From assembly GCA_038503065.1 (NCBI GenBank), contig JBCAMK010000011.1, positions 930,001-994,000 on the forward strand: a stretch of 64,000 bases of DNA, in the 5' to 3' direction. This stretch comes from Paragyromitra xinjiangensis (lineage: Eukaryota; Ascomycota; Pezizomycetes; Pezizales; Discinaceae). A program made the translations under genes and the position numbers. Below are positions 1 through 11,100 of this stretch, piece by piece (position 1 is the stretch's first letter; every line of letters begins with the position of its first letter). The notes beneath the pieces were generated by a model. The model saw nothing but the letters and a program-made list of their open reading frames with translations, had not been told where the DNA came from and ran no database searches.

Positions 1-1001
1 ATTTCACGCCGTCTACAAGTGCATCAGAAGCAAACTCACCCCCACCGAATGCTAGATCCCCCAGCGCTAAAGTCGTATCACACAGCTCCGGCTCCAAAGA
101 TGTAACGTTACGAGAAACTTATACCATCACCTCCATCCCCGATGCGATCCTTGAGGTAATCGATCAAGTCATCTCCGAAGCCTCTCGTCTCTCTACCCTT
201 CCCACCTCGTCCATTACCTCTGCTGCTCCAGGCCTGCTCTCTCTTCCCACCCTCATCCTCGCCGCCTACCGTGCCCTCGCACCGATCTACTACTCCATCA
301 ACACGGCATCAAACATGTATCTCTATAACGACTGTGTCCGCCTATCCGAGGAGCTACAGCATCTCGATACCCCACAGGGACTCACTTTCACCGGCTTTGG
401 TGGGGGTGACGTGGGTCTCATCGGTACATTTGGAAAACGCACATACGCGAAAGAGATCGCGTCCCAGCGTACAATCCTCACCGACTACCTCGACGGTGCG
501 CAGGGGTTTGTCAGCTGCACCGAGTACCCCCAATCCTTCGAGTGTGAAACCGCAATCAACTCCATCATTGCCCGTCTCTGCGAAGTCCATGCTTCCTGGA
601 GTCCAGTTCTCTCCCGCTCCGCTGTCTCCCAAGCTATTGGGTCTCTTCTCAATACTGTTGTCATACGACTGATCAACGATATTGAGGACATGGCTGATAT
701 CGCTGAGGCGGAGAGTGTCAAGCTTGCGGGTTTCTGTGAGGAGTTATCTAAGCTGGAATCATTATTTCCGGAGGGACCAAGTGGGATGAGTACGGCGGGG
801 TTGTATTGTAGTCATTGGATCAAGTTTAGGTTTTTGCAGCAGGTGTTGGAGAGCACGATGGTCGATATTCTTTATATGTTTAGAGAGGGACACTTGGAAG
901 GTTTTGAAGAGGGAGAGTTGTGTGACTTAGTGAAGGCGTTATTTGCAGACAGTGAGAACAGGAGGAAGTGCATTGATGAGATTAGGAGAGGAAGGGTATA
1001 G
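1..1001 (+). CDS. ZW10/Dsl1-family vesicle-tethering (kinetochore ZW10-like) protein, C-terminal part
   Basis: The reading frame is open from base 3 to a TAG ending at 1001, giving about 332 C-terminal residues; the start lies outside the window. No intron is needed in this part. Residues such as AYRALAPIYYS, MYLYNDCVRLSEEL, SQRTILTDYLDGAQGF and ALFADSENRRKCIDEIRRG match my recollection of the C-terminal helical region of fungal ZW10 proteins. In that family the protein is a subunit of the Dsl1/NRZ tether that receives Golgi-derived COPI vesicles at the ER; in animals it also serves the kinetochore. The C-terminus ends in the usual basic Arg-rich helix. The preceding Ser/Pro-rich stretch is probably a linker. 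The gene is tail-to-tail with the amidoligase on the other strand, 174 bp away. The family call is fairly safe; a kinetochore role in this fungus is not shown. Confidence 0.8.
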   Translation, partial: FTPSTSASEANSPPPNARSPSAKVVSHSSGSKDVTLRETYTITSIPDAILEVIDQVISEASRLSTLPTSSITSAAPGLLSLPTLILAAYRALAPIYYSINTASNMYLYNDCVRLSEELQHLDTPQGLTFTGFGGGDVGLIGTFGKRTYAKEIASQRTILTDYLDGAQGFVSCTEYPQSFECETAINSIIARLCEVHASWSPVLSRSAVSQAIGSLLNTVVIRLINDIEDMADIAEAESVKLAGFCEELSKLESLFPEGPSGMSTAGLYCSHWIKFRFLQQVLESTMVDILYMFREGHLEGFEEGELCDLVKALFADSENRRKCIDEIRRGRV

Positions 1002-1175
1002 TGGGGCAAAGTGAGAGTGATGAAGAGTACAGCTAAGGACAAACTGGCAATCAATGAATAAAATCGAGAATTTATTGCAAGCAATTTTGACCCGTAAATA
1101 GGTGTTATAAATTCTAAAGAGCTACTAAATAATCTATGAAATTTTTCCTATGAAATACCCAAAAACAATCTAAAA

Positions 1176-2063
1176 TCATGCGGGGATAGGAATTCCAAAT
1201 CGTCGATAGACATCAGAATCATTGACACCATCCCTAGCCCATGTATCAAACACCTCATCAGGGGTAGAGATAGCGCTCGTTACAAACAGAATAACCCGAC
1301 CAACCCAATCAACAATCTGGCCTCCATCATCAGTTGCAATCGCCTGCCTGAACTCGATAGTGCCGTAATTCATAACGCTCGTTAGATTATACTTGTAGAA
1401 CCTTTTATGGGACATATAACGCACAACTGGATTGCAGTTAATTTGGCGAAGGAGTTCGTCAATTTCGAGCGGCTCATCTAGTACTTCCATACACTCAGAG
1501 TCACTTAAGCCGTTAAAAACTCTGTTGTGACGGTTAGATCTAATGAATTTTTGGTTTGAAAAGCCCATGACCGCTTCCAGAGAGCGGCATCTAGGATGAT
1601 ATGTGTCCATCTGGGCCTCAAAAATGATGATCGCTTTCGAGATGCGCCTAAGATCCAGTAAAGTATAATTCCGACCAATACCAACATGAACGTGCAAACC
1701 CGTGGAGCTGTTAAACCTGAGCCTGAAATTTTTTTTGAGAACCTAGCACATCTCCGGGATAACCGTTCTCCATTGGTCGCTCCTAAGAATTGGGGTAGCT
1801 ACCTCAACGCCCCTCCCAGATGGATCACGCGTGTCAATCGTCGTATCACACTGGATATTGAAAGCTTGTACTAGCACTTCGTCATCGGGATATGCGCCCG
1901 GCATTGTTGCTGTGTTGATTACACAGGTTCCAAGCTTCTCCGCTAATGGTATCATTGATTGAGCGACGAGTTCGAATTCCTCATTTTCTGGGGTATTTTT
2001 CGGAAGGCCGCAGAGAAGCATCTCCAGCTCTACGCCAATAGTGATTTGGTCCTCTGTAATCAT
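1176..2063 (-). pseudogene. Fungal amidoligase-like (Amidoligase_2 type) protein, interrupted by an in-frame TAG
   Basis: Starting at the ATG at 2063, the protein opens with MITEDQITIGVELEMLL, the N-terminal E-L-E motif of predicted glutamine-synthetase-fold amidoligases (COOH-NH2 ligases). It continues through RGVEVATPILRSDQW to EMC, where a TAG stands at 1743-1745. Directly after the stop the same frame continues without a break: VLKKNFRLRFNSSTGLHVHVG (the conserved HVHVG block), then VMNYGTIEFRQA (the E-F-R-Q block), ending at 1176. Without the stop it would be about 295 residues, a normal length. The frame is kept on both sides, so this is one base substitution, not an indel. No GT-AG intron removes the stop without also removing conserved residues or shifting the frame. 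It is therefore a recent pseudogene, a read-through gene, or an assembly error. Family members are predicted to form amide bonds on peptides or small molecules; substrates in fungi are unknown to me. Confidence 0.75.
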
Positions 2064-3317
2064 GTTGTGTTTTAAGATCAGTTTTCTGGGATGTTTCCTC
2101 CTGGTTTAAAGCTGTAACTCCTCAGTCAAGAAGGTTAATCAATAGTAGTAAAAAAATAGTGTGATAGCGCTGCTGATCTTTTATGAATGGAACTAGTACA
2201 TAGGTTTGGAACCAAAAACTTGAACCTATGTTAGGGGAGGGCTTTCCAACTTGATTCTAAGATGGCCAACACGGCATAACAACACCTTTACAAGCAAGCT
2301 GCGTGAAACTAATACTGTAATCGTGACTTCTAAGACGTAGAGGTACACGGGAAATAGAAGGACATTGCGTCACGTGTGATGACTCGGTTTTTGTGTTACT
2401 TAGATTCCTAGTTCTGGAAAGTAGGTCACTACAAACCTCATCCTCACAACTAATTATTAGTAATATTAATGCTGATTTTATGCGAAAGCAAACTTCCAGG
2501 TAATCGGCAGAGGCTCGACTAATTTGGTCCACTACCTTAGGAAGTAATCTCCTGAGGGGAATTCACCACTATGTGGTCGAATATTTGCTTGTGCAGTAGA
2601 TACAATCCATCGGATACGTTAAGTGCTCGGAATGCGGCAAGATACAAAAAGCCCAAGCTTCAAGCCCTAAATTTGCTACTCTACCCATAATTTAAATTAT
2701 GCTCTCCTTTCTGCCAATCGTGAATTTAATCTTCTCCTAGGTACTTTTCTATACGAATTCAAGACGAGAGAATTTCTAGCCTAAATGGAAGGGCTTCAAG
2801 CCGCTTCAGAGAGATAGAAATCAGAAGAGACGTCATCAAGAGCGGTTCAGTCTCGTTTAACTCCTATGCAATACCCGGAAACAACCATCGCCATCGCACA
2901 CCATAAAATTCACGGCAGCAATAGATGTGTTCCGACTATCTTTTTTTTTCTTTCCTGAGATAGTACAATATAAATATATGCCAAATAGATGACGAAATGC
3001 CAACGGAGTAAAATATCCTCCATCATAACCCAAGCCCAACGAACAACAAAATTAGAACCCCTCCCATGCCACATCCCTAATCCATTTTTTATCAACGCCA
3101 TTACGAACATAAATGAAATAACAAGAAATCTCTATGCAGCGCAGATAAAAAAAGATACAAGAAAAAGTCAATTTCTCGAAAGAAAGGGAAAAAAATGCCA
3201 TGGGGAAAAGAAGCGCGCATGATTCAGTCTAGATATATAAAATGAGATGGTCACATGGTCCAGATCTGCCACCATCTAAATGATTTTCTCCTCCCAGCAA
3301 AAATAGCAAAAAAACGC
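2064..3317. other. Intergenic, no gene seen
   Basis: About 1.25 kb between the amidoligase and TFIIB genes. It holds the amidoligase promoter side and the TFIIB 3' flank (A/T-rich near 2930-3230). Short open frames occur on both strands but none has a recognisable product, plausible splice pattern or codon bias. Confidence 0.5.
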
Positions 3318-4382
3318 TCACGACGAAGGCAGCAGGTTGATGTCTCCCTTGCCGTTCTCGACCCACTTCGGGTCGATGAGTTTCTCCCGATCGTTGTAGA
3401 GATGCTTGTACGCGTTTCTGATCGTTCCATCACTCACTCCCGCAATTGCCGAAATTTCTTTCGCCGTCTTGGGTTGTTTCATGAGATACGAGACCATGTA
3501 GATGCAAGCCGCCGCACTCGAGATGGGTGACCTTCCAGCCAGCGTCCCGGTGTTTGCTGCCCGACTAGCAAGTTCCTGAGCAATCGTAGTACAGTTCTGC
3601 GACAGATTCAGGTTGTTGCAGTAACGAATCATCAAATCGTGGGCCTTGGTCGAGCTCGTAGTCCTGTACTGCTGACTATCGTCGATAATACCACCCTGCT
3701 TGGTGATCTCCTCCATCTTCTTGCTATCCTGCGCAGCAAAGAACTTCTCCAAAGCCTTGAAAACACGCCCAATCTCCTTTTTAGGGACTTTGGTCAACGC
3801 AAAGATCTCGCGGAAGGTACGCGGGACATTGCACTGGCGGCAGGCGATGAAAATGCATCCAGCAATGATAGCCTCCTGAGGCTTACCCTTGAAGGCTTTG
3901 TTATCGTCGACCACTTTAAAGAGCTGTTTTGCCGCGTCGGACACAATCTTCTGGATATTGATCGAGTCGCAGAAAGCACCAATCTCCTTATACGCCGCCA
4001 GAAGCCCCTTTGCAGTCTTATCATGCGAAGTCTTGCTCTGCGCGCGATGTAGTTCTCGACCCGCGCCACCAGGCGTATACGAGATCGTAGTCTCTAGCTG
4101 TGCGCCATTCAGGAACGGATTCGCAGCGTCACCAACACGAGACGGATCGTCGCCACCCTGATCGTCGTTCGAGAATGTACGCCACTCAGATCGTGTATCC
4201 ACGATACGATCACCGAGGACGAGTCCACAAGAGCCGCATACCATATCGCCCGAGGAAAACTCTTCAACGAGGTTGGCTGGGCATTCTCGACAGTCTGGGC
4301 ACATCACGGAGACGCTATGGTTGGCTTCCCAGGCTCGCTGCTGCTGGGCAGCGTTCGGGGCTGCAGGTGGGAGCATCGCCAT
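3318..4382 (-). CDS. SUA7: Transcription initiation factor IIB
   Basis: Single-exon gene of 354 residues starting with ATG at 4382. The N-terminal zinc ribbon has C28-x2-C31 and C49-x2-C52, followed by the highly conserved reader/linker DTRSEWRTFSNDD at about 62-74. Two cyclin folds follow, at about 120-210 and 230-325, with recognisable helices (IIAGCIFIACRQCNVPRTF; SPISSAAACIYMVSYLMKQP; EISAIAGVSDGTIRNAYKHL). TFIIB bridges TBP-bound promoter DNA and RNA polymerase II and helps set the start site. The length is normal for the family. The second Met (residue 3) is an alternative start. A telomere-like AAACCCTAACCCTA motif sits 326 bp upstream in the promoter. The identification is essentially certain. 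Confidence 0.97.
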   Translation of the reverse strand: MAMLPPAAPNAAQQQRAWEANHSVSVMCPDCRECPANLVEEFSSGDMVCGSCGLVLGDRIVDTRSEWRTFSNDDQGGDDPSRVGDAANPFLNGAQLETTISYTPGGAGRELHRAQSKTSHDKTAKGLLAAYKEIGAFCDSINIQKIVSDAAKQLFKVVDDNKAFKGKPQEAIIAGCIFIACRQCNVPRTFREIFALTKVPKKEIGRVFKALEKFFAAQDSKKMEEITKQGGIIDDSQQYRTTSSTKAHDLMIRYCNNLNLSQNCTTIAQELASRAANTGTLAGRSPISSAAACIYMVSYLMKQPKTAKEISAIAGVSDGTIRNAYKHLYNDREKLIDPKWVENGKGDINLLPSS

Positions 4383-4707
4383 CTTGAAACTATTTGGTGG
4401 AGGTTCGAAGAGACTGGCTCAGCAATAGGATCAGGGGGGCGGTCAGGCTACTGGGCGGCTGCCGTTCAGTTAAGTCCTCCGTCCCCGATGGGCCCTCCTG
4501 TGCGACGATTGCCCTTACTCGCGGTTCCTAATCCCTCAGTAACGACTATTGATGAGTTTAAGGGCGCCTGGAGGCAGAGGTGATTCAGAGGCGCCGTAGA
4601 AGAGCGCTGGATATGGTGATGGAAGCTGGACGAGATGAGTCGAAGGACTAACTCTGAGGTGGGCTTAGACACTGGTGTCAAGAAGTTGTTGTTGTTGGTA
4701 AGCAAAT

Positions 4708-4721
4708 AAACCCTAACCCTA
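4708..4721. promoter_or_regulatory. Telomere-like motif (telobox) upstream of TFIIB
   Basis: The plus strand reads AAACCCTAACCCTA, two and a third TTAGGG units on the minus strand, placed 326 bp upstream of the TFIIB start codon. Short telomeric motifs in promoters can bind Myb-type telomere-repeat proteins such as Tbf1 in yeasts. A role here is inference from position only. Confidence 0.4.
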
Positions 4722-4969
4722 CGAAACAAGTTGGAATTCAAGCGGCGAGTTAAGCTTCACGAACCACCGATACAAAAAGACTAAAAGAACCCACAACCAT
4801 CGCTAATTAACGAGTAGACTGCCCGTTTTCTAGAATTCCTATCACATTTCCCAACAAAAAATATACAAAAACGCCCCCAGTTGGTGCAATCACAGGCCAC
4901 CAAACACCCGCTTTGAAAGCATGAAAAGCCGGATTCTCTATCTACTAACATCTAATTGTGGCATTATTC

Positions 4970-6894
4970 TCAATCGTAATGAGAAAAAGCCTGCTGCCTC
5001 TGCCTCACACCCCAGTTCATAGTGCGCCTAATCGAGTCGAACCAATCCTTATTCTCGCGCTTACTCTGCACAGTTGGGAACGGGAATCGGGAGGCAGTGA
5101 TCATGACATAGTCGCCCTCTAATTCATTAGCATAAAAGAAGAGGGTTGCGATATAGGACTGGATTCTTACGGTGCAATTCAATCCTCTGGCGGCCGTCGA
5201 AAGACACCCACGCAGTAGTGCGAGCATCATAAGGCACACCGACGCGGAGGACCATTGAGTCCGGGAGGATCAAAGGCCTGAAGGTGAGACTGTGAGCACA
5301 AATCGGGGAAACCTAGTAAACAAATTTATGTTAGTAGTTATCATCACCAGAAGTGTTGGAAATAGGCCATACAAGCATCGCCGGAATCTCCGGATGGCAA
5401 AGAGAGCCTCCGGCCGCGAGATTATACGCTGTAGAACCAGTTGGAGTGGCAATACAGACACCATCCGCCTCGATAGAGGTGAGATGCATGTCATCGCCGT
5501 AAAGCTCAGTGGATGACATTGCTATTAGATAAATACTATGAGCCTAGCTTCGTGTCAAGGAGAGGATATGGTATTCATACTTGCGTTTGGGCCACGATCA
5601 ACGACGATCTCATTGAGGACGGTGTAGGATTCGTGGAGGTGGTGAGTAAGCTGCCTATTAGCAGCAATATCCAGAATCTCCTCCGTGAGATCACGCTCTT
5701 TATCATCGTCTTCCTTGCTGTCCGGCTTTGGGTTTGAACGCATAATTGCTCCTAAACACCCATATCAGTAAACGAAACACGAAATGGATCGAGTGATCCT
5801 GCATGACTAACCTTCAAACCTCAGTCTCAACCCAATCATGACCCCATCTTTGATAGCCCCAGTAAGAGTCTCTTCATACGCCGAGAAGTCAAACTTGGTC
5901 AAGAACCCCAAGCTCCCCAACGCAAAGGAAAACACCGGCGGAACGACCTTCTGGAACAGCCAGCTGGCATACAGGACCGTCCCGTCGCCACCCAGCGTCA
6001 TAACAAAGTCAAAGGTATGCGGTTTCATCGCACACAGCTCTGCATCCCACCAATGAAAACGTGATTTATAGGTCGGATACAGTGACAGCAATCCCTCTGC
6101 GTCAAATTCAGGGGATTCTTCGAACTTGCTATCAACATACACGACATACCCATGCTCCCGCTCTGGGGACAAGAGCCACTCCGTCAGCTTCCGGGTATAT
6201 ATGATCAAGCTCTTATCATGCGTCTTAGTTAGCAACATAACGGTCTTGATTTTCATCTTAATATGCATGGACGCGAAGTGCTTGCTAAGCTCTCCCACAC
6301 CGAGGACCATATCCGAAAGCTCCGACTTTGTCATAAACGGAGGGGTGTTATGTTCGGTTTCCACTTCATCATTACTTCCACTGTTATTCTTCATGAGATG
6401 CTTGTGGACCTTGGTATTGTCGTCGGAGCCATCTTCGTGCAGTCCCCTCTGAAGACCAAGAAGTGCATGAACAAAACAGCTGCTGCGACTGTTGCCGCCG
6501 ATATCCTTGGGGATAGTACCAGAAAGACGCTCCATGTTGATGATTGAAGACTTTCTACGACGGTTGGCTTGAACGTGGGGGTCGAAGGTGATCTGTGAAG
6601 TTCAAGTTAGCTACATGTAATCATAAGACTAGAGACTAGCTCGATAAAAACGCCGAGAACAAGATCCTCGTGGATTATTGATAGCTACTTACCTGCAGGA
6701 CATGTTCATCATTTTCTTCTCCATCATCAAAAACTGCAACATCCCGCTGTCAAAATGTTAGCTAGCCGTTCCCTATCACTTCTGCAGATTTACTCTATAG
6801 CGATACAAACATTCATGGTATCTGGCTGCGGCAGCTGTAAACTTGAATCTTCTGGGATGGTGGGCTGAACACTTTGAAATGTAGAGGAAGACAT
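4970..6894 (-). CDS. NAD(+) kinase (ATP-NAD kinase), Utr1-type
   Basis: Seven coding exons: 6811-6894, 6693-6746, 5812-6592, 5581-5751, 5373-5521, 5171-5312 and 4970-5118. They join in frame to 509 residues, starting [18 protein letters not shown]. The enzyme phosphorylates NAD(H) to NADP(H). Family signatures seen: [15 protein letters not shown] (GGDGT, ATP/NAD site), [34 protein letters not shown], and [20 protein letters not shown] across the exon 5/6 junction. The C-terminal [16 protein letters not shown] is the usual family end before a Trp-rich tail. The poorly conserved first ~150 residues carry basic and Ser-rich segments (NRRRKSS), typical of cytosolic Utr1-like enzymes and a possible phosphorylation region. 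Introns have standard borders, for example GTAAGT and CTTCACAG. No mitochondrial presequence is obvious. Confidence 0.95.
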
Positions 6895-8173
6895 GATTTC
6901 GTCCAACGATGTATGCTAATTTAGCTATCCCAGCGGATATTTATCCACAAGTAGATGAACTTAACAAGCTCCTATACAGAGCTCCTAGAAACGATGAAAG
7001 AATTGAAGAAAAAAACAAAGATGCAGGGTATCGTAATGGGTTTTCAGAGATGTTTTGAGCTGCTCTCTCTGAAGGGTTTCATTATTTCCCACAGCGAAAT
7101 GCGGGCACTTCTCCCCGCCAATGACATCATCTGGCCCCTGTCCCGCCTGAGCCGCACCCCACACCTAATCTCCACAAACGCCTCCATGATATCGTTTTCG
7201 CCGGCACCAAGGCGACGATACAAACGTCAGCTGAAACTGAGGTGGTAAATGCTCTCAGTCAATAAAGTCGTCAGGATCGGCTAAGACAGGTCTTTAGTAA
7301 AGTTCTCTGTCGAGCACGCTTCGGCTAACGCAGTCTCCACGTATGATAGCATTGTAGCCAAGAAGGTCAGCGAGAATCCGAACAAGAGAAGGTACTTTAA
7401 TCTGACACCGATCGACCGGGAGATCGTCAGGTCCACTTTTGCTACTTTTTAGACTCCGGGTTTTATCACGCATTCAGGATTGCCCTTGCTGTAAATTGAG
7501 CAAGTAGAAGGCCTAGAGTTTAAAGCCTCCAATTACAATGACCAAAGGTCCAGTGATCCTTCTTATGACTCCCAGAAATACCACAGCGATAGAACCAGTG
7601 CTTCCTGTCTCAGGCTGCCAAATAATCATTGGTCTCCCATGTCAATATCACACCCCGGAGCTCCACGTAACACCCAGCCTAGCCCGAACGCAAATCCCGA
7701 AGTTAAATCAAGCCTCTTCAGCCCTACCAAACCCATGCTAGCAAGTAAACCAAACACAACTACCCTAGAACCCAATACTAATGCGGAATAATTCTTTTTT
7801 TTTGCAACCCCGCCATTCATAACTTCAAAGTACATGTAGTAAAACAGTAATATACAAACCCGCTATTCCACCTTACCACATTCCCCCTCTCCCCGGCCGG
7901 CCATCGGTACAGTACAAACAACAACGTGATTGAAATTAACTTCTACCAAAACCACGCACAAGAAATACAGAAATGAAAAAAAAACAGTTTAAAAAAGGAA
8001 AAAAAGAAAAAAAAAGAGAAGCCCTTTCATCACCTCCCACCAAAAGGCTCCAAAAAAAGGCGCGCCGATATCATTTTATGCCCCCCCCTCATTCCCTCCA
8101 TATCATATCATAACCCCCCAAACCCTCCATGAAAAGAAAATAGAAAGAAAAAGAAAAAAAAAGCCATAACACA
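6895..8173. other. Intergenic, no gene seen
   Basis: About 1.3 kb between the NAD kinase start and the Nup170 3' end. Positions 7975-8170 are low-complexity poly-A/G-rich DNA (runs of AAAAAAGAAAAA) that would be the T/C-rich 3' flank of Nup170. Nothing else is supported. Confidence 0.5.
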
Positions 8174-11100
8174 TTACCCCATCCTCTTCTCAATCTCCGC
8201 CACCAAATTCATAATCCGTTCTTTATCCGCCCATGTATCTGGAATAGCGCCCAAGAACCCTACCAACGTCCCCTTCACCCTCTCCGTCCTCATTCCTTTC
8301 TCCGCACCCTTCCTCACTGCCGCCGCAAACCACTTCTCAACGACGTAGACAGCATCCCTAACTAACCTCCGTCGACTAGTCCCCTTGAACGGGATCTCGT
8401 CCCTCCAAAACATCTCATCCAGGATCCTCAGGATTGTCTCTGGCAGGATCCCAGCCTCGCACAACGTATCAACCACCCAAGTCGGCGGGCCAACATCACG
8501 CTGGTTCTCATACGCGTAGATCTCGAGCAGCGGGACGAGGTCGTTTGGCGGGAATATATATTCCGAGGTATGGAAGCGATGGCCGAGCCGGCGGACAGTA
8601 TCGGCGACGAGCTCGAAAGGCTGTACTTGATTCTCAGAGACAGCCTTCTCATGAACTTGCGAGATAAGCTGTTCCCAGCATTTCTTAATCTCGTTGGCAC
8701 CCCGGTAGTCGGCGCCTTGGAAGATAGCGAGACAGATATCCATATACCCGTAAGGATCAGCATACTTATTAAAAAGCTATCCCACACATTAGCCACACTC
8801 CCACATATGCTAAAAGGGGGGGACACAAACATCACTCAGACTAATCAAATTACTATCCAACTCCTTCGTCAACCTTTCCTTCTTCGTCGGACTAATCCTT
8901 TCATCCTCCTTAATCCTCCTAAGCACATCATCCTGAATAACCACCACATCCAGCTCCTCCTGAATCGTATGGCTCAGCTCATTCATCTTCTGTCGCGTCC
9001 CCATCGGTCCATAGCTATTACAGAACCCTCTCGCACGACTCAAAAACTCCAGTCGCTTCTCTAGCGGGAGCTCAAACTCGCTTTGAGCAAGCTTATGCAA
9101 GACCTCCGCAGCGGCAAAGAAATTCTCCCTACGCGCATAATACTGCCACAGTAAGTCACTATGCGACAGTGACGCGACAGACGTGCGTTTGAGGTAGCTC
9201 AACACATGTGGTGAGTCCGCCTCGAGCAACCGGTCGCTGTGGCCACGCTCAAAGAGCCAGTCGTAGAGCGTATTATGCCAGGTTTCATCGGTAGAAGTGT
9301 AAGCTAGCGTCCAAGTCTCGTTTCGTAGACGTGTAGCAGTCGTCGGCACCCCATCCTGCATCTCCGGCGCAGTACCATAGACTGCATCCAGCTCATCAAG
9401 AACCTGGAAAATAAGCTCATAGCACTCGACTCTCCTAGCATAGTACTGCGCCCGGGGATCACTCGCGATACCACCGTCCGCCAGAAACCCTAACGCTTCA
9501 TTCCCACGATCATGTTCATTCGCAACCTTAAGTGCCAACTGCACAGCTCCAGGGTAATAGCTCAACTCCCGATACTCCCCAAGTGTATCCTTAAGATTCT
9601 CCATCGTCAAGCTCCCTGCAGTCTCTTCAAACAACCTCAATGATTCCCTCAACAGTCTATTCCTCGCATCCGGATCCGACTCGGTCTTTGCACGTCGTAC
9701 CTGTTCAATCGCTTTAAACACGACCACATCATCTGCAGAACAGAACGACCCGCATCGTCGTCGGAGCGCATCCGCAATAGTATCCACGTTCATCCCGGCC
9801 AGGATATTCCTATTCACAATAGCAGTGACTAGCTCCTTCGCTAAAGCCTGTCCATTCTCCGACGTGAACAACTCAGCATAGGTCATCCGCTTCGCCTCCC
9901 CCCTTTGAGCCTCCGGCAGACTCAAGATGATATCGTCGAGCTTATCGTCGAACAAGAACAACACGAAGCTGATCCCCTCAATCATACTCGCAATCAACGA
10001 CACAAGCGCATGCAGCATACGATGCTCTGCCTGCTGAGCCACCTCCTCCACACGACTCCCCAACCCCATTAGACTCTCTGCGCCCGACAAGCCAACAATA
10101 AAGCTGCGGTTCGTCTGCAAGAAGTCACTCAGCCTGACCAGCTGCTCCTGAATACCCTTCAATTTCGAAATCGGCACATTACTCGCGTAGCTAACCCCTC
10201 CCGTAGGTCTAGGGCTTTCAACAATGATCGGTACTTTCCAAATACTCCGTACGATCCTAGAGATATACAACGCGATGCCCTCCGCCCGACCCGAGACCTT
10301 AATGTTATCCAGACTCGGCAGCGCAGAGGAGTCATAGCTGTCATAGATACTCTCCGTTCGGGGCTTCCCACCAAACTCAATAAAGTATTTACGCGCCAGA
10401 TCACACACCTCAACGTCGGTAATACGGGCCTGCATCTGGTTGACCGTCTCCGTAGACGCTCCGCAAGCCACCGCTAAAGCAGAAGCACACCCTTCCCCGC
10501 GACCATAGGTCTCAAAGAATTTACGCACCTCGCCTTCGACACCAAGGGGAGACACAGCAGATCCGTAACGGATGGCAGCATCAAACACTTCTACGAGCCT
10601 CCTCCGCTTAATAACGTGGATCCCAGAATTGGTGAGAATAGCCACCTCTGTAGGTGGTAGATCATACTGTACCGCGGCCTCATTTCCAAACCCACCAGGT
10701 CCCTTGCTAGCGCCGAAGGGGGCGGAAACAAGCTCAACGGCTTCAACACGTGAATCGAGGTTCATAGTCATGCCCGTCTCAGCAAGCTGAAGTCTTGAAG
10801 TCCCGCTTTCAGCCAGTAACGCGATTTTCCCAGAGTCTGGGGCGGAAAGGAATAATTCATCAACGTTCGAATCAGGCTTATCCACAAAGCAAAAAAAGTA
10901 CCCAGGCGGGAAGACCTTGGCTCTTCGTGTGGGTTTCAGAGAACTCTGGTTAGATCCTGGTGGTGGGAAGCGGACATGAATAACCTGCATAGCTGTCGGT
11001 GCGCCATCTGCGCCCCCGAAACCATACTCTGATGTCACGGCACTCATAAACAGTCTACACCCAGAGGTCGTCATGGCGATCAAATGGGTTCTCCTCGCCT

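Noticed and set aside
1680..1800. Intron that would remove the TAG in the amidoligase
   Set aside because: The nearest GT-AG pairs are 20-21 nt (too short), shift the frame, or (60 nt) remove the conserved VATPILRSDQW segment.
7620..7740. 5S rRNA-like words (CCCGAAGTTAAAT)
   Set aside because: Only one short word matches; the rest of the 5S body and box C context are absent.
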